This document shows, piece by piece, positions 38,410 to 48,054 of a DNA stretch of 64,000 nt. A program made the translations under genes and the position numbers. How positions within the stretch are numbered: the first letter of the stretch is position 1; every line of letters begins with the position of its first letter. The notes below the pieces were generated by a model, which worked only from the letters and a program-made list of their open reading frames with translations, was not told the origin of the DNA and did not search any database. Source of the stretch: Vagococcus bubulae (GTDB lineage Bacteria > Bacillota > Bacilli > Lactobacillales > Vagococcaceae). The stretch is taken from the NCBI RefSeq assembly GCF_003950315.1, contig NZ_NGJT01000002.1, positions 124,001-188,000 of the forward strand, in the 5' to 3' direction.

Positions 38410-39426
38410 GTTTTAGAGCTATGTTGTTTTGAATGCTTCCAAAACTAAAAGAAAAAACCATCCCATCGCTTACGAGTTTTAGAGCTATGTTGTTTTGAAT
38501 GCTTCCAAAACAGTAGTAATAACAATGTACCCCTGAACCGTGTTTTAGAGCTATGTTGTTTTGAATGCTTCCAAAACTTAATTTTTTATTTTTCTGTTTA
38601 TTTTTGAGTTTTAGAGCTATGTTGTTTTGAATGCTTCCAAAACACCTCCATTCGTTTGTAAATCCGTTATTGAGTTTTAGAGCTATGTTGTTTTGAATGC
38701 TTCCAAAACTCTATATGAAAGAAGCAGCTTCGAACAATAGTTTTAGAGCTATGTTGTTTTGAATGCTTCCAAAACATTTTTCTGTAACTACTTGCTAGTC
38801 CATGAGTTTTAGAGCTATGTTGTTTTGAATGCTTCCAAAACATTATGTTGATAAGAATTATAAAGAACTTAGTTTTAGAGCTATGTTGTTTTGAATGCTT
38901 CCAAAACACAACGTAGGTGCTTACGTTATGAAATACAGTTTTAGAGCTATGTTGTTTTGAATGCTTCCAAAACACACGTTTAAAAACAACGCTTGGACTA
39001 ATAGTTTTAGAGCTATGTTGTTTTGAATGCTTCCAAAACTATTATTTCGGGTGGTAATTGGGTGTTGGAGTTTTAGAGCTATGTTGTTTTGAATGCTTCC
39101 AAAACCTAACCATCCATTTATCGCATTCATAGTATGTTTTAGAGCTATGTTGTTTTGAATGCTTCCAAAACTTTGATGATATGAGTTGGGAACAAGTGAT
39201 TGTTTTAGAGCTATGTTGTTTTGAATGCTTCCAAAACCTCACCGGATTTCATTATTAAAAATCATGAGTTTTAGAGCTATGTTGTTTTGAATGCTTCCAA
39301 AACGTTCAGACGCGTTGCATTTTATATTGAGTTGTTTTAGAGCTATGTTGTTTTGAATGCTTCCAAAACAATGAGGTAGGCACGCAAACTGTTCGAAATA
39401 GTTTTAGAGCTATGTTGTTTTGAATG
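38410..39426 (+). CRISPR. Type II-A CRISPR array: 16 repeats, 15 spacers
   Basis: 36-bp repeats beginning GTTTTAGAGCTATGTTG and ending GAATGCTTCCAAAAC start at 38410 and then every 66 bp to 39334; these 15 are identical. Spacers 1-14 are 30 nt and spacer 15 is 31 nt. The 16th repeat (39401-39426) keeps 26 bases to GAATG and then breaks off (a CTTCCA deletion would explain the following AAAC), marking the leader-distal end. No spacer was seen to match elsewhere in the window. Confidence 0.98.
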
Positions 39427-39446
39427 AAACTAATAATTATTTATAA

Positions 39447-39486
39447 AAAACTATGTCAATGTTATTTTATTGACATAGTTTTTTTG
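39447..39486. terminator. Terminator after the array
   Basis: AAAACTATGTCAAT pairs with ATTGACATAGTTTT (39447-39460 with 39469-39482), flanked by T- and A-runs; serves the array and the convergent MFS gene. Confidence 0.9.
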
Positions 39487-39488
39487 TT

Positions 39489-40928
39489 TTACTTATTCAA
39501 AGATTTATTGATTCCCATAAAAATTGCTTGTACTAGTCCCATGATACAAAATAGTGTTGCGACGATAAACGCAATATTGTAACCATGTAAGGTAGCAGAT
39601 AATACATCTGATTTGTAAGTAATAGGAGAACTTAAAAGAAGTGATTTATGTGGCATATCTTTTAACGTTGCTTGAGATAAGAAACTAATTAAGATGGCTG
39701 TCCCAATAGAGCTGAATAGTTGTTTTGCTGTGTTATTTGTAGCAGATCCATGACTAATGAGAGTATCAGGCAATGAATTCATACCAGCAGTTGTGATGGG
39801 CATCATGACCATACTGACACCTAGCATTCTGACACCATAAATAATGGTGATGAAATGCATAGGTGTTTTTTCATTTAGTGTACATAAACAGGCTGTTCCA
39901 ATCGTTAATAAACTCATCCCAATTATTGATAAATATTTTGCTCCATATTTATCAAATAATTTACCAGTAATAGGCATCATAATGCCTAAGATTAGAGCAC
40001 CTGGAAATAAAACTAATCCAGAATGAAAAGGATTATATCCTCGAACGTTTTGGATATAGAGAGGTAGTACCATTTCAGCACCGACCATTGCCATATTTAC
40101 AATCCCACTTAAAATGGTTGTATTGATAAATAATTTTGATTTAAATACATCCATTCGTAAAAAGGGATGGTTAATTTTCTTTTGTCGTTTGTAAAAAATA
40201 AACACAAGAGTTGAGCCTAAAAGGAGCAATGTCAAAACAAGAGGGTCTGTCCAACCATGGTCTCCAACAAGAGAAAAGCCATACAATAATCCGCCAAACC
40301 CAAGTGTAGATAGGATTGGTGAGGGCACATCTATTTTTGAAGGATGTAATGGGAGGACATTTTGCATAAATACAAGAGATAATATAATCACTAAAACCAC
40401 GATAGGAATGAGTAAACCAAATAAATATCGCCAGTTAAATGTATCAATCACCCAACCAGAAAGAGTTGGGCCGATAGCCGGTGCAAGACCAATAACAATC
40501 CCTGCAATACCTAGTGCTTTACCACGCTCATTTTCAGGATAAATACTTAACATGATTGTTTGTAAGAGAGGAAGTGAGATTCCAACTCCCATAGCTTGAA
40601 TAATTCGACCAAACAATAAGAGGTTAAAAGAATTTGAAAGGAAACAAATAATAGTTCCTAATAAAAATAGGCTAATAGCACCAATGTATAATTTTTTTGT
40701 GGGAATATTATTCATAAGATAGGCACTGACTGGAATCATAATGCCATTTACCAATAAAAAGCCAGTAGTTAGCCACTGAATAGTTGAAGTGGAAACAGAA
40801 AATTGACGCATTAAATCAGGATATGCTGTTGTGAGTAGCATTTGATTTAAAACCGTACAAAAACTGCCAATGATAATCGTAATAACTAATAGATTACGAT
40901 GCTTGATAGTAACGATGGGTTGTTCCAT
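39489..40928 (-). CDS. MFS multidrug exporter, DHA2 (14-helix) family
   Basis: 479 residues. Many hydrophobic helices; antiporter motif C in GIVIGLAPAIGPTLSGW (helix 5), and motif A remnants (GRIIQAMGVG). Resembles EmrB/QacA/LmrB-type drug-proton antiporters. AGGAGG-type site precedes the ATG. Substrate unknown; no regulator is adjacent. Confidence 0.87.
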   Translation of the reverse strand: MEQPIVTIKHRNLLVITIIIGSFCTVLNQMLLTTAYPDLMRQFSVSTSTIQWLTTGFLLVNGIMIPVSAYLMNNIPTKKLYIGAISLFLLGTIICFLSNSFNLLLFGRIIQAMGVGISLPLLQTIMLSIYPENERGKALGIAGIVIGLAPAIGPTLSGWVIDTFNWRYLFGLLIPIVVLVIILSLVFMQNVLPLHPSKIDVPSPILSTLGFGGLLYGFSLVGDHGWTDPLVLTLLLLGSTLVFIFYKRQKKINHPFLRMDVFKSKLFINTTILSGIVNMAMVGAEMVLPLYIQNVRGYNPFHSGLVLFPGALILGIMMPITGKLFDKYGAKYLSIIGMSLLTIGTACLCTLNEKTPMHFITIIYGVRMLGVSMVMMPITTAGMNSLPDTLISHGSATNNTAKQLFSSIGTAILISFLSQATLKDMPHKSLLLSSPITYKSDVLSATLHGYNIAFIVATLFCIMGLVQAIFMGINKSLNK

Positions 40929-41143
40929 AACAAGACCTCCTAAATAGTATGATTTAAAGATTACGCTGTTTTTTTGAAAAACTAATGAAAATGTCTGTGT
41001 TTTATTATCATTTTTAATAGAACATCCTTTTTTATTAAATAATCACATGAGACAATGACGAAAAAACTAAGAAGATTTGTAAAAATAACATCTTTTTTTC
41101 TTTTATATCAGTCAAACTAATACTATTAATTAGGTGAAAGAAG

Positions 41144-42079
41144 ATGATTATAGTGAATCAAAAAGTATTAGAAGAATTGGTTAAGAAAAACAAACAATAT
41201 TGTTGCAAGGGGAAAAATGCAGATTATATCCCAGCGTTAGCTAAAATAAATCCTAATCAGTTGGGAATCACGTTATATAATATTAAAACAAATGAAACGT
41301 TATCAGTGGGAGATTCCTCAGTTAGGTTTGCCATTGAGAGTATCTCGAAAGTTCCAGCATTGTTGTTAGCGATTGAAGACAATGGATTATCTAACGTATT
41401 AAAACATATCAATACGGAAGCAACAGGATTTGCCTTTAATTCGCCTCTTAATATGGAAATAAATCATGCTAAACACCCTTTAAATCCTTTTGTTAATATT
41501 GGGGCGATTGAAACAACATCATTAATTAAAGGAAATTCGTCAGATGAATGTTATAGAAGGTTGCTAACATTTATTAAAGAAATTTGTCATGACAACACGA
41601 TTTCATTAAATGAAGAAATCTATCAGTCAGAATCAAAAACTGGAGATATTAATCGTTCGTTGGCTTATTATTTAAAAGGTAATAATATGTTATCAAAAGA
41701 TGTTGAGGGAGTATTGGAAGTTTATTTTAAACAGTGTTCCTTGAATGTGACCACTCAAAATATTGCCATGATGGCAAGTGTTTTAGCTAATAAAGGAATG
41801 AAACCATGGGATAATAAGCGGCTTATTTCAGAAGAATCTGCGACACTTGTTAAATCTGTGATGACGACTGCTGGGTTATATGATGAGTCAGGTGAATTTT
41901 CAGCACATGTTGGGATACCAGGAAAAAGTGGTGTTGGTGGAGGATTAATGGGTGTCGCACCTAATCAATTTGGACTTGGTATTTTTAGTCCACCGTTAGA
42001 TTCATCAGGAAATAGTTTGGCAGGCATTAAGTTATTAAAAGACGTTGTAGATGAATTGCATTTAAATATATTCGATTAA
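41144..42079 (+). CDS. glsA: Glutaminase
   Basis: 311 residues, beta-lactamase-like fold. The catalytic Ser-x-x-Lys is in ESISKVPALL. Other marks: NPFVNIGAIETTSLI, GDINRSLAYYL, and GIPGKSGVGGGLMGV. It hydrolyses glutamine to glutamate and ammonia, and in related bacteria supports acid resistance. Single gene; its stop lies inside its terminator stem. Confidence 0.95.
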   Translation: MIIVNQKVLEELVKKNKQYCCKGKNADYIPALAKINPNQLGITLYNIKTNETLSVGDSSVRFAIESISKVPALLLAIEDNGLSNVLKHINTEATGFAFNSPLNMEINHAKHPLNPFVNIGAIETTSLIKGNSSDECYRRLLTFIKEICHDNTISLNEEIYQSESKTGDINRSLAYYLKGNNMLSKDVEGVLEVYFKQCSLNVTTQNIAMMASVLANKGMKPWDNKRLISEESATLVKSVMTTAGLYDESGEFSAHVGIPGKSGVGGGLMGVAPNQFGLGIFSPPLDSSGNSLAGIKLLKDVVDELHLNIFD

Positions 42080-42097
42080 AAGTCGAATATATTTATT
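42064..42097 (+). terminator. Terminator of glsA
   Basis: AAATATATTCGA pairs with TCGAATATATTT around a 7-nt loop; the stem includes the last codons of glsA, T-rich tail. Confidence 0.8.
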
Positions 42098-42150
42098 TTG
42101 TGTTTAAAATCAAATAATTGAAAAACTGAAAATGCTTTTATAGTATAAAT

Positions 42151-42214
42151 CTATAATTTGTTTAGGTAATCCTATAATTTGTTTCTTAAAAAAATAATTT
42201 CTCAGGACTATACT
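42151..42214 (+). promoter_or_regulatory. ABC operon promoter with tandem 13-bp repeats
   Basis: CTATAATTTGTTT occurs at 42151-42163 and 42172-42184, a 21-bp period (two helical turns). The second copy abuts a weak -35 (TTAAAA, 42186-42191), 17 bp before TATACT (42209-42214). This is the arrangement expected for an AraC-type activator, such as the response regulator encoded at the end of this cluster. Confidence 0.6.
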
Positions 42215-42244
42215 GTGTTTATAAGTTATGAGGGAGGGAAACGA

Positions 42245-43186
42245 ATGGGCAAGAAATTGAAACAAACATGGTCTGACATTGTTCGGTATAAGGCCTTGAT
42301 CTTAATGGCTTTACCAGGAATGATTTGGTTTATCTTTTTCTTTTATATTCCAGTAATGGCCAATATTGTTGCCTTTAAAGATTTTAGAATATCTCCGGAT
42401 GGTTTTTTTGCTAGTTTAAAGCAGAGTCCTTGGGTAGGATTTGAAAATTTTAAATTTTTATTTGCCTCAAGTGATGCGTGGTTAATTACTAGAAATACAT
42501 TGGTTTACAATATTGTATTTTTAGCATTTAATTTGTTTTTTGCTATAGCGTTTGCCATTATCATGAGTGAGTTGAGAAATAAACGAGCAGTAAAGGTCTA
42601 TCACACGATGTCTTTACTTCCATATTTCTTATCATGGGTAGTTATCTCCTACTTTGTATACGCATTCTTAAGTCCAGATAAAGGCATCATTAATCATTTA
42701 TTATTATCAAATGGAAAAACACCAATTAATTGGTATGCTGATCCAAAATGGTGGCCGCTGATTTTTGTTATCTTAAATGTGTGGAAGAGTTTAGGATATA
42801 ACAGCATTATCTACTATGCATCAGTCATGGGAATTGATCCAACATACTATGAAGCTGCGATGGTGGACGGTGCAAGCAAGTGGCAACAGATTAAAAATGT
42901 GACCATTCCACAAATCATCCCAATGATGAGTGTGTTATTAATTTTAAACATTGGTGGTATATTTAGAGCAGACTTTGGAATGTTCTACTCTGTTCCAATG
43001 AATTCTGGTGCATTGTATCAAGTGACATCTGTGCTAGATACTTATATTTACAATGGTATGACAGCAACAGGGGACATTGGGATGTCAGCTGCAGCAAGTT
43101 TATATCAATCTGTTGTAGGAAGTACCTTATTATTAGGGACCAATGCAATTGTTAGAAAACTAGATCCGGATGCAGCATTATTCTAA
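42245..43186 (+). CDS. ABC sugar transporter permease, LplB/YtcP-partner type
   Basis: 313 residues from ATG 42245 after GAGGGAGG; an upstream in-frame TTG at 42179 overlaps the promoter. Six membrane helices; the EAA coupling loop is in YYEAAMVDGASKWQQIKNVTIP. MalF-like, of the oligosaccharide/complex-sugar class (LplB). First gene of the importer operon. The cluster has no ATPase gene, so a shared MsmX-type ATPase is probably used. Confidence 0.9.
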   Translation: MGKKLKQTWSDIVRYKALILMALPGMIWFIFFFYIPVMANIVAFKDFRISPDGFFASLKQSPWVGFENFKFLFASSDAWLITRNTLVYNIVFLAFNLFFAIAFAIIMSELRNKRAVKVYHTMSLLPYFLSWVVISYFVYAFLSPDKGIINHLLLSNGKTPINWYADPKWWPLIFVILNVWKSLGYNSIIYYASVMGIDPTYYEAAMVDGASKWQQIKNVTIPQIIPMMSVLLILNIGGIFRADFGMFYSVPMNSGALYQVTSVLDTYIYNGMTATGDIGMSAAASLYQSVVGSTLLLGTNAIVRKLDPDAALF

Positions 43187-43201
43187 TGGAGGTGAGTAAT
43201 A

Positions 43202-44128
43202 TTGAGAGAAAAAAAGAAAGTTAAAAAAGTTGAAATACGCGCTTTTAGTCCGAAAGTGGATTTGTTTTTCAGTATTTTAATCGCGTTATTTGCTATTTCT
43301 TGTTTAATCCCATTTATTTTTGTCATTATTATTTCACTGACAGGTGAATCGGCATTAACAGCAAATGGTTACAGCTTTTTCCCAAAAGAGTGGTCATTTG
43401 AAGCATACAAATATATTTTTTCTGGAAACATGTCAGCTAAAATCGTGCGTTCGTTTGGAGTAACCATCTTTGTCACAGTTGTGGGAACGATTGTAAATGC
43501 TACTATAACCAGTTTATATGCTTATGCGATTTCAAGAAGTAATTTTCCATTTAGACGATTTTTTACCCTGTTTGCTTTAATTACGATGTTATTTGTTCCT
43601 GGTATGGTTGCAAATTACTTAGTAATGAGTAACTTACTTCAATTAAAAGATACGGTGTGGGCATTGATTTTACCGTTAGCACTTGGTCCATTTAATATTT
43701 TGGTTATGCGGACATTCTTTAGAAAAAATGTTCCAGATAGTATTATCGAATCAGCTAGAATTGACGGGGCAAGTGAATTGAAGATTTTTGTTCGTATTGT
43801 ATTACCACTTGCTGTTCCTGGTATTGCAACGATTAGTTTATTTGCAGCACTTGGGTATTGGAATGACTGGTTTAATGCGTTACTTTATATCCAAAATGAT
43901 AATTTAATTCCCTTGCAGTATTTATTAATGAAGATTCAAAATAACTTAGACTACTTAGCGCAAAATGCAGGCATGAGTGCTCAAATATCAGGTGGTCTAG
44001 CAGCCTTACCAAGCGAGTCAGCTCGTATGGCGATTGTCGTTATTTCAACATTACCTATAGCAATAACCTACCCGTTTTTCCAAAAATATTTTGTTGGCGG
44101 ATTAACAATCGGTGGAGTAAAAGAATAA
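43202..44128 (+). CDS. ABC sugar transporter permease, YtcP/LplC type
   Basis: 308 residues from TTG 43202, about 8 nt after GGAGGTGAG. Six helices; EAA loop SIIESARIDGASELKIFVRIVLPLA; MalG-like. Pairs with the preceding permease, 15 bp upstream. Confidence 0.9.
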   Translation: MREKKKVKKVEIRAFSPKVDLFFSILIALFAISCLIPFIFVIIISLTGESALTANGYSFFPKEWSFEAYKYIFSGNMSAKIVRSFGVTIFVTVVGTIVNATITSLYAYAISRSNFPFRRFFTLFALITMLFVPGMVANYLVMSNLLQLKDTVWALILPLALGPFNILVMRTFFRKNVPDSIIESARIDGASELKIFVRIVLPLAVPGIATISLFAALGYWNDWFNALLYIQNDNLIPLQYLLMKIQNNLDYLAQNAGMSAQISGGLAALPSESARMAIVVISTLPIAITYPFFQKYFVGGLTIGGVKE

Positions 44129-44148
44129 CTATTTAGGAGGAATTATTA

Positions 44149-45621
44149 GTGAAACATGTAAAGAAATTTTTATTTGCGTCAACTGCGATTATGGCAACCC
44201 TTGCGTTAACAGCTTGTGGTGGAGATAAAAAAGCAGATGATAAAAAAAGTAGTGGAAAAGATGGCGATGTCACCACTTTATTGATGTATCAAATTGGTGA
44301 TAAACCAGAGAACTATGATGAGTTGATGTCAATTGCTAATAAACAAATTGAAGAAGCCATTAATGTAAAAGTTGATTTACAATATATTGGTTGGGGTGAT
44401 TGGGACAAGAAAATGAGTACCATCATTGCTTCAGGTGAAAACTATGACATTTCTTTTGCTTCAAATTATGTAGCGAATGCTCAAAAAGGAGCGTATGCTG
44501 ATTTAACAGAATTAGCGCCTAAATATGCTAAAGATGCTTATGATCAATTAGATGAAGCATATATTAAAGGAAATACAATTGATGGAAAATTATACGCTTT
44601 CCCAGTAAATGGTAATGTGTATGGCCAACAAGTATTAACATTTAACAAACAATATTTAGATAAATATAATTTAAATATAGATGATGTTAACTCATATGCA
44701 GACGCAGAAAAAGTACTAAAAGAATTCCATGAAAAAGAACCGAATATTGCACCATTTGCTATTGGACAATCATTCCAATTATCAGGAGATTATGATTACC
44801 CATTAGGAAAAGAGTACCCATTTGCTGTGAAAAACGATAGTAAAGATGGCATTAAAATCATCAATCAATATGATGATCCAGAATTTGTATCAAACTTAGA
44901 GTTAATGCATAAATGGTATGAAGACAAATTAATTCCAACTGATGCTTCAACAAACACAACAGGTTATCCTTTAGAAGGAAATACTTGGTTTATGCGTGAA
45001 GAAACACAAGGACCAATGGATTATGGTGATACGATTTTAAGTAATGCTGCTGGTCATCCATTAGTGTCAAAAGCAATTACTAAGCCATTAAAAACAACAG
45101 CACAAGCTCAAATGGCAAACTTTGTTGTATCAAATGTTTCTAAAAACAAAGAAAAATCAGTCGAATTTTTAGGATTATTAAATAGTGACCCAACTTTATT
45201 AAATGGGTTAGTTTGGGGTGTTGAAGGCGAAGCATGGGAAAAAGTTGGTGACAATCGTATTAAATTATTAGACGGTTATAAACCAAATATGCACATGGCC
45301 GCTTGGAATACAGGAAACAACATGATTTTATACACACAAGATACATTACCAGAAGAAAAAATCAAAGAACGTGATGAAAGCATTAAAAACGCAGAAGTTT
45401 CTCCAATTTTAGGATTCAACTTTAATACAGCTCCTGTAAAAACTGAAATTACTAATATTGCAAATGTGATGAATCGTTATAAAGCAAGTTTAAATACCGG
45501 AACAGTTGATCCAAAAGAAACATTACCAAAATTAAATAAAGATTTGGAAACTGCAGGATGGGATAAAGTACAAAAAGAAATGCAATCTCAATTAGATGAC
45601 TTTTTAAAAACAAATAAATAA
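44149..45621 (+). CDS. ABC transporter substrate-binding lipoprotein
   Basis: 490 residues from GTG 44149 after AGGAGG. Lipoprotein signal: hydrophobic stretch then LTAC (Cys about 23 is lipidated). The mature part is an extracellular type-1 solute-binding protein of the LplA/YtcQ class with a C-terminal DUF3502-like region. It captures the sugar outside the membrane and delivers it to the two permeases. The sugar is unknown. Confidence 0.9.
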   Translation: MKHVKKFLFASTAIMATLALTACGGDKKADDKKSSGKDGDVTTLLMYQIGDKPENYDELMSIANKQIEEAINVKVDLQYIGWGDWDKKMSTIIASGENYDISFASNYVANAQKGAYADLTELAPKYAKDAYDQLDEAYIKGNTIDGKLYAFPVNGNVYGQQVLTFNKQYLDKYNLNIDDVNSYADAEKVLKEFHEKEPNIAPFAIGQSFQLSGDYDYPLGKEYPFAVKNDSKDGIKIINQYDDPEFVSNLELMHKWYEDKLIPTDASTNTTGYPLEGNTWFMREETQGPMDYGDTILSNAAGHPLVSKAITKPLKTTAQAQMANFVVSNVSKNKEKSVEFLGLLNSDPTLLNGLVWGVEGEAWEKVGDNRIKLLDGYKPNMHMAAWNTGNNMILYTQDTLPEEKIKERDESIKNAEVSPILGFNFNTAPVKTEITNIANVMNRYKASLNTGTVDPKETLPKLNKDLETAGWDKVQKEMQSQLDDFLKTNK

Positions 45622-45626
45622 CCAAT

Positions 45627-45664
45627 AAAGACTGAAACGAGCAAAAAGAGTTTCAGTCTTTTCA
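45627..45664 (+). terminator. Terminator of the ABC importer operon
   Basis: AAAGACTGAAAC pairs with GTTTCAGTCTTT around an 11-nt loop, then T-run. Confidence 0.88.
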
Positions 45665-45731
45665 CATTATGGTCATTAATCCTATCATAAAAAAATGATA
45701 TGATAGGTGAGAAAATAGAAGAGGTGAGAAA

Positions 45732-46337
45732 ATGGTTGATAAAGGATTTAAAGGGGCTTGGTTGATTATTAAGTTAAATTTATTATTTGTCCTATTTAGT
45801 TTGTGTGGATTAGTTGTGTTTGGTGTAGGACCAGCCCTTCAAATGATGAATGATTTATTTGTTGAGTCTGAATTTGATTACAAAGAAATAACGTTTCATA
45901 AAGCGTGGAAATCATTTAAAGATCATTTTATTCGGAGTAACCAATTATTTTGGCTATACAATGGCTGTTTAGCTATTTTATTTTATAATTTATACCTATC
46001 TGTCCAGCTTAAGGGATTGTTATGGCTAATTATCGACTTTTTATTACTAACCATGAGTTTACTCATTTTCGTGTCTTATCAATATGTATTAGTGTACGAA
46101 TCAGAATATGAGTTGCCAATGTTACAGTTAATCAAATTATCGTGTATTAGTGTCTTCTTAAGTTTTTCTTCTTTTTTAAAATTATTAATTGGAATTGCTG
46201 TGATTTTAGGGTTTAGTTGGGGGATGAAAGGTCTGTTACTTTTTGCAACATTTGCACTGTGGACAGCATGGAATAATATTGCAACAAAGCATAACCGAGA
46301 GTTTGTTGAAAAAAGGTTAGTGGGAAATGAAAGCTAA
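45732..46337 (+). CDS. DUF624 (YesL/YteU-type) membrane protein
   Basis: 201 residues, four to five helices, with the family start KGFKGAWLIIKLNLLFVLFSLCGLVVFGVGPA. YesL-type proteins accompany sugar ABC importers and YesM/YesN systems; function unknown. It overlaps the next gene by 11 bp, so this second operon encodes the regulators. Confidence 0.85.
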   Translation: MVDKGFKGAWLIIKLNLLFVLFSLCGLVVFGVGPALQMMNDLFVESEFDYKEITFHKAWKSFKDHFIRSNQLFWLYNGCLAILFYNLYLSVQLKGLLWLIIDFLLLTMSLLIFVSYQYVLVYESEYELPMLQLIKLSCISVFLSFSSFLKLLIGIAVILGFSWGMKGLLLFATFALWTAWNNIATKHNREFVEKRLVGNES

Positions 46338-48054
46338 ATTACATCGTTTATTTTCAAAAAATATTTTAATGAATCAATTAATGACGATTTATAGTTTGTT
46401 ATTAGTGGGGTCAATTGGGATTATTTTAATAGGTTATACGATTCTAACGGTTAACTTTACTAGGGATGATTCCAAAAAAGTATTAGATACAGTTTCTAGA
46501 GAATTAACAGCGTCTATTCAAGTGAAAGATGCAACGTTGTCAGGGATTTTATGGGATATTGCGTTAACCCCAAATCAATTTGATAATTTAAATAAATTTA
46601 TGACGTTACCCATTAGTGAATACGTAGAATATTCATTGGATAACTGGCGTGAAACGAATAATAATGATTTTTTTCCTAATGTGTTAAATAATTTGTTTTA
46701 TAGTTTTCCATCAATTCAAACAATCGACATTGTGTGGGATGGAAGAGAGGATTATTTACATGCTGATACTAGAAAAACAAATGGTGTGTTTTTACAAGGG
46801 AAACCGGTAATATCAAAGGACTTCACTTTATCACGACCAATTCCTATACCAAATACACGTGAGATGGTTGGGCATATTTATGTGACGTTTGATGACATGT
46901 TTTTATCAAAAGACTTAGCCAATGATTATGCTATTAAGACATTTGTATTTGATACTGGGCATCAAGTGGTGTATGAACATGGAACGTCACTGAATGATAA
47001 AAAAATTAATCAAATAGTGGAAAATTTTCAAAAAACAGGTGACCTAGATAGAACAACATTACAAAAAGAAGCAGTCTTTAATGATGAGGTAGTTAAGGGA
47101 TTAACTGTGTTAACTATTTTAGATAAATCAAACGTGACAAAAGATATACTACGCTCGCTGGTTCCAGTATGGGGAGTGGGGTTGTTTGTGATTGTCTTTT
47201 TATTAGTTAGTTTAAAAAGGGTGTTTAGTAACTACGCTAAAAAAGTAAACAGTATTGTGTCAGTTACTAAAGAAGTCAGTCAAGGAAATTTATCGGCACA
47301 AATTGATACAACAGATATGAAAATGGAATTATGTGATCTCTCAGATGCAGTGAATGACATGATTGTCAGTTTAAATCAATATATTCAAGATGTTTATGTG
47401 TTGGAAGTTAAACAACGAGATGCTCATTTACGTGCATTGCAGTCACAAATTAATCCGCATTTTATGTATAATACATTAGAATATATTCGCATGTATGCGA
47501 TTAGCAAAGATCAAATGGAGTTGGCGGATGTTGTTTTTGCTTTTTCATCGTTGTTACGAAACAATATCGATCAAGCTAAAACCATTGACTTAGAATCAGA
47601 ATTACGTTTTTGTGAAAAATACGTGTACTTGTACCAAATGCGTTTTCCAGACAGTATTGCGTACCATTTTATGATTGATGAATCTCTTGAAAATTTTACG
47701 ATTCCAAAATTTATGATTCAACCATTGATTGAAAATTATTTTATTCACGGAATGGATCACTCGCGTATTGATAATGCTATTAGTGTAAAAGCAACAACAC
47801 ATGAGTCTTATGTTGAAATTTTAGTAGAAGATAACGGAAAAGGAATAACGCCAGAAAGATTAAAAGAAGTGACTGAAAAACTAGAAGGTAGTGATACATT
47901 ATTATCTGGCTCAATTGGATTAGAGAATGTGTATCAGCGTATGCAAAATTACTTTTCAAATGGGGTTGAATTAGTGATTGACTCGCAAATTGGTGTGGGG
48001 ACAAAAATACAAATCATTATTTACCAGTCAAAGGATGTGAGTGTTGATGTATAG
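46327..48054 (+). CDS. YesM-type sensor histidine kinase
   Basis: 575 residues. Two membrane helices (about 13-38 and 275-296) enclose an extracellular sensor region; a HAMP segment follows, then the His_kinase motif LQSQINPHFMYNTLEYIRMY (phospho-His) and an ATPase domain (VEDNGKGI, GSIGLENVYQRMQNYF). It phosphorylates the response regulator encoded next, with which it overlaps. It probably senses the sugar or the loaded binding protein. Confidence 0.93.
   Translation: MKAKLHRLFSKNILMNQLMTIYSLLLVGSIGIILIGYTILTVNFTRDDSKKVLDTVSRELTASIQVKDATLSGILWDIALTPNQFDNLNKFMTLPISEYVEYSLDNWRETNNNDFFPNVLNNLFYSFPSIQTIDIVWDGREDYLHADTRKTNGVFLQGKPVISKDFTLSRPIPIPNTREMVGHIYVTFDDMFLSKDLANDYAIKTFVFDTGHQVVYEHGTSLNDKKINQIVENFQKTGDLDRTTLQKEAVFNDEVVKGLTVLTILDKSNVTKDILRSLVPVWGVGLFVIVFLLVSLKRVFSNYAKKVNSIVSVTKEVSQGNLSAQIDTTDMKMELCDLSDAVNDMIVSLNQYIQDVYVLEVKQRDAHLRALQSQINPHFMYNTLEYIRMYAISKDQMELADVVFAFSSLLRNNIDQAKTIDLESELRFCEKYVYLYQMRFPDSIAYHFMIDESLENFTIPKFMIQPLIENYFIHGMDHSRIDNAISVKATTHESYVEILVEDNGKGITPERLKEVTEKLEGSDTLLSGSIGLENVYQRMQNYFSNGVELVIDSQIGVGTKIQIIIYQSKDVSVDV

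Noticed and set aside
38446..38475. Spacer 1 ending CTTACGA, like the leader end
   Set aside because: It is offset by one base from the leader context and short; chance similarity is more likely than a duplicated leader end.
38667..39242. Minus-strand open frames (66-102 residues) with repeated FWKHSKQHSSKT
   Set aside because: They are translations of the CRISPR repeats; they have no ribosome site and their repeats follow the 66-bp array period.
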